Shown in pieces: positions 5,252-6,372 of a DNA stretch of 6,372 nt. The stretch is from NCBI GenBank assembly GCA_937975655.1, contig CALJTZ010000338.1:1-6372 (forward strand). Direction: 5' to 3'. Below the pieces are notes generated by a model that was not told where the DNA came from, ran no database searches, and saw only the letters and a list, made by a program, of their open reading frames with translations. The position numbers were made by a program, and so were the translations under genes. Numbering within the stretch: position 1 is the stretch's first letter; the number at the start of each line of letters is the position of its first letter. The DNA is from an uncultured Synechococcus sp. (GTDB lineage: Bacteria > Cyanobacteriota > Cyanobacteriia > PCC-6307 > Cyanobiaceae).

Positions 5252-6372
5252 CAACCATCCAACCCGGTGTGCCGCTCCCAGGCTGTCACCTCACTGCGGT
5301 AGGCCTCCCACTGGCGCCGGCGCAATTGCTCGTAGGCCCGGCAGAAGTCCTCTCCGAGGGCTGCCCGCAGCACCGCATCGCCAGCGAAGGCCTGGAGGGC
5401 CTCACCGAGATCGCGGGGCAGGCGGGCAGCGTCGCCCGTCGCCAGGGGCTCGGCGTAATTGTCGTTGTCGCAGCGCGGGCCGGGGCTGAGTTGCCGTTCC
5501 AGGCCATCGAGCCCTGCCGCCAGGACGGCCGCCTGCAGCAGGTAGGGATGCACGGCACCATCGGGGAGGCGCAGCTCAAGACGCTGATCATCCGGGATGC
5601 GCACCATGTGGGTGCGGTTGTTGCCGCTGTAGCTGATGCCGCCTGGACTCCAGGTGGCTCCAGAGGTGGTGGGAGGGGCCGCCAGCCGGCGGTAGCTGTT
5701 CACCGTGGGGTTGGTGAGGCAGGCCAGGGCAGGAGCATGGGTGATCAGTCCTGCCAGGAACTGGTAGGCCACCGCCGAGAGACCGAGCTCACCGCTGGGG
5801 TCATGGAAGGCATTGCGCCCCTCGCGATCCCACAGGGACAGGTGGGTGTGGCAGCCGTTGCCGGTGAGGCTCGAGAACGGCTTGGGCATGAAGCTGGCCC
5901 GCAGGCCCTGCTGCTCCGCCAGGGACTTCACCATCACCTTGAAAAAGGCATGGCGATCGGCTGTCACTAGGGCATCGGCATAGCTCCAGTTCACTTCGAA
6001 CTGGCCATTGGCATCCTCATGATCGGCCTGGTACGGCCCCCAGCCCAACTGCTCCATCCCCTCGAGCAGCGGGCCGATCAGCCCGTAGCGCCGCATCAGC
6101 GCCATCTGGTCGTAGCAGGGCTTGATCTGGGTGTCGGCGGGGTCGGCGATGGCCTCGCCGCTGGCCTCCAGCAGGAAGAATTCCGCCTCCACACCGCTGC
6201 GCAGCTGGAATCCCAGGGCGGCAGCCCGCTGCTGCTGGGTGCGCAACAACTGCCGCGGGCACTGGGCCATGGGAGCACCGTTGAGAGTGAGCTCGGCAGC
6301 CACCCAGCCCACTTCGGGCTGCCAGGGCAGGGGCATCAGGCTGGAGGCGTCCGGGATGGCCATCACGTCGCC
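5251..6372 (-). CDS. glutamine synthetase family protein, GlnT (type III)-like, 5' partial
   Basis: The frame enters from the right edge (6372) and ends at TGA 5253-5251, giving 373 residues. An ATG at 6363 is internal, since homologues have about 60-80 more N-terminal residues carrying the beta-grasp domain. Glutamine synthetase landmarks appear in order: GVEAEFFLLE (metal-binding Glu), HEDANGQFEVNW (two further acidic ligands), PKPFSSLTGNGCHTHLSLW (His ligand and glutamate loop), NPTVNSYRRL (substrate arginine), SGNNRTHMVRIP (ATP and phosphate arginines) and LELRLPDGAVHPYLLQAA. All six motifs look intact, so an active ATP-dependent ligase is likely. The 'HEDANGQFE' form is typical of GlnT-like and gamma-glutamyl-amine ligases rather than housekeeping GlnA, so the amine substrate may be ammonia or an alkyl amine. 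It overlaps the glycosyltransferase start by one base and is the first visible gene of a minus-strand operon. Confidence 0.88.
   Translation of the reverse strand, partial: GDVMAIPDASSLMPLPWQPEVGWVAAELTLNGAPMAQCPRQLLRTQQQRAAALGFQLRSGVEAEFFLLEASGEAIADPADTQIKPCYDQMALMRRYGLIGPLLEGMEQLGWGPYQADHEDANGQFEVNWSYADALVTADRHAFFKVMVKSLAEQQGLRASFMPKPFSSLTGNGCHTHLSLWDREGRNAFHDPSGELGLSAVAYQFLAGLITHAPALACLTNPTVNSYRRLAAPPTTSGATWSPGGISYSGNNRTHMVRIPDDQRLELRLPDGAVHPYLLQAAVLAAGLDGLERQLSPGPRCDNDNYAEPLATGDAARLPRDLGEALQAFAGDAVLRAALGEDFCRAYEQLRRRQWEAYRSEVTAWERHTGLDG

Noticed and set aside
4271..5302. A 343-codon plus-strand frame over the glycosyltransferase
   Set aside because: Low-complexity Gln/Gly/Arg-rich translation opposite a gene with an intact GT2 motif set.
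5269..5970. A 233-codon plus-strand frame over the glutamine synthetase
   Set aside because: No family features; the opposite strand has all six glutamine synthetase landmarks in order.
1..6372. CRISPR array, tRNA, insertion sequence or attachment site
   Set aside because: No regularly spaced direct repeats, no cloverleaf-like segment, no transposase motifs and no flanking inverted repeats were found by eye.

Overview
The window looks like a metagenomic contig stitched from more than one bacterium. The left end (about 1-1110) is AT-rich (18 G/C of 60 bases at 181-240) and has betaproteobacterial-type genes, perhaps Polynucleobacter or a relative. From the rubredoxin gene to about 1540 the composition is intermediate (32 of 60 at 1441-1500) and still betaproteobacterial, with the rubredoxin-pilG order seen in Burkholderiales. 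From about 1690 to the end it is strongly GC-rich (46 of 60 at 1921-1980). Here the genes look picocyanobacterial (Cyanobium or freshwater Synechococcus): a 78-residue L28 of cyanobacterial type, a CruG-like glycosyltransferase and a GlnT-like glutamine synthetase. The taxonomy is inferred from remembered family sequences and composition; no search was run.

Layout: 2-622 (+) is the C-terminal part of an RlmL-type rRNA guanine-N2 methyltransferase, cut by the window edge. 721-1026 (+) encodes a small DUF1640-like coiled-coil membrane protein. 1113-1283 (+) is rubredoxin. 1349-2533 (+) is one open frame that joins, in order, the first half of a PilG-like receiver domain, about 40 residues of an aldo/keto reductase, a short linker, and a sugar-type ABC transporter ATPase that has lost its Walker A loop. 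2613-2849 (+) is rpmB. 2888-3466 (+) is an exported PrxQ/BCP peroxiredoxin. On the minus strand, reading leftward from the right edge, come a glutamine synthetase (5' end outside the window), a membrane GT2 glycosyltransferase and a C39-like cysteine peptidase. These three are tightly packed and probably one operon, which converges on the peroxiredoxin gene with a 32-bp 3' overlap.

The most important point for a reader is that the 394-residue frame at 1349-2533 should not be taken as a new multidomain signalling ATPase. Each part is conserved but incomplete, the breaks fall inside domains, and base composition steps upward at the last one. Assembly or amplification chimerism between different genomes is the simplest explanation. 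Outside that frame the genes are intact and largely ordinary. Modest points of interest are the Tat-like, single-cysteine-type peroxiredoxin, the hairpin formed over the rpmB stop codon, and the glutamine synthetase/glycosyltransferase/C39 peptidase cluster. I see no tRNA, rRNA, CRISPR array, insertion sequence or phage gene.
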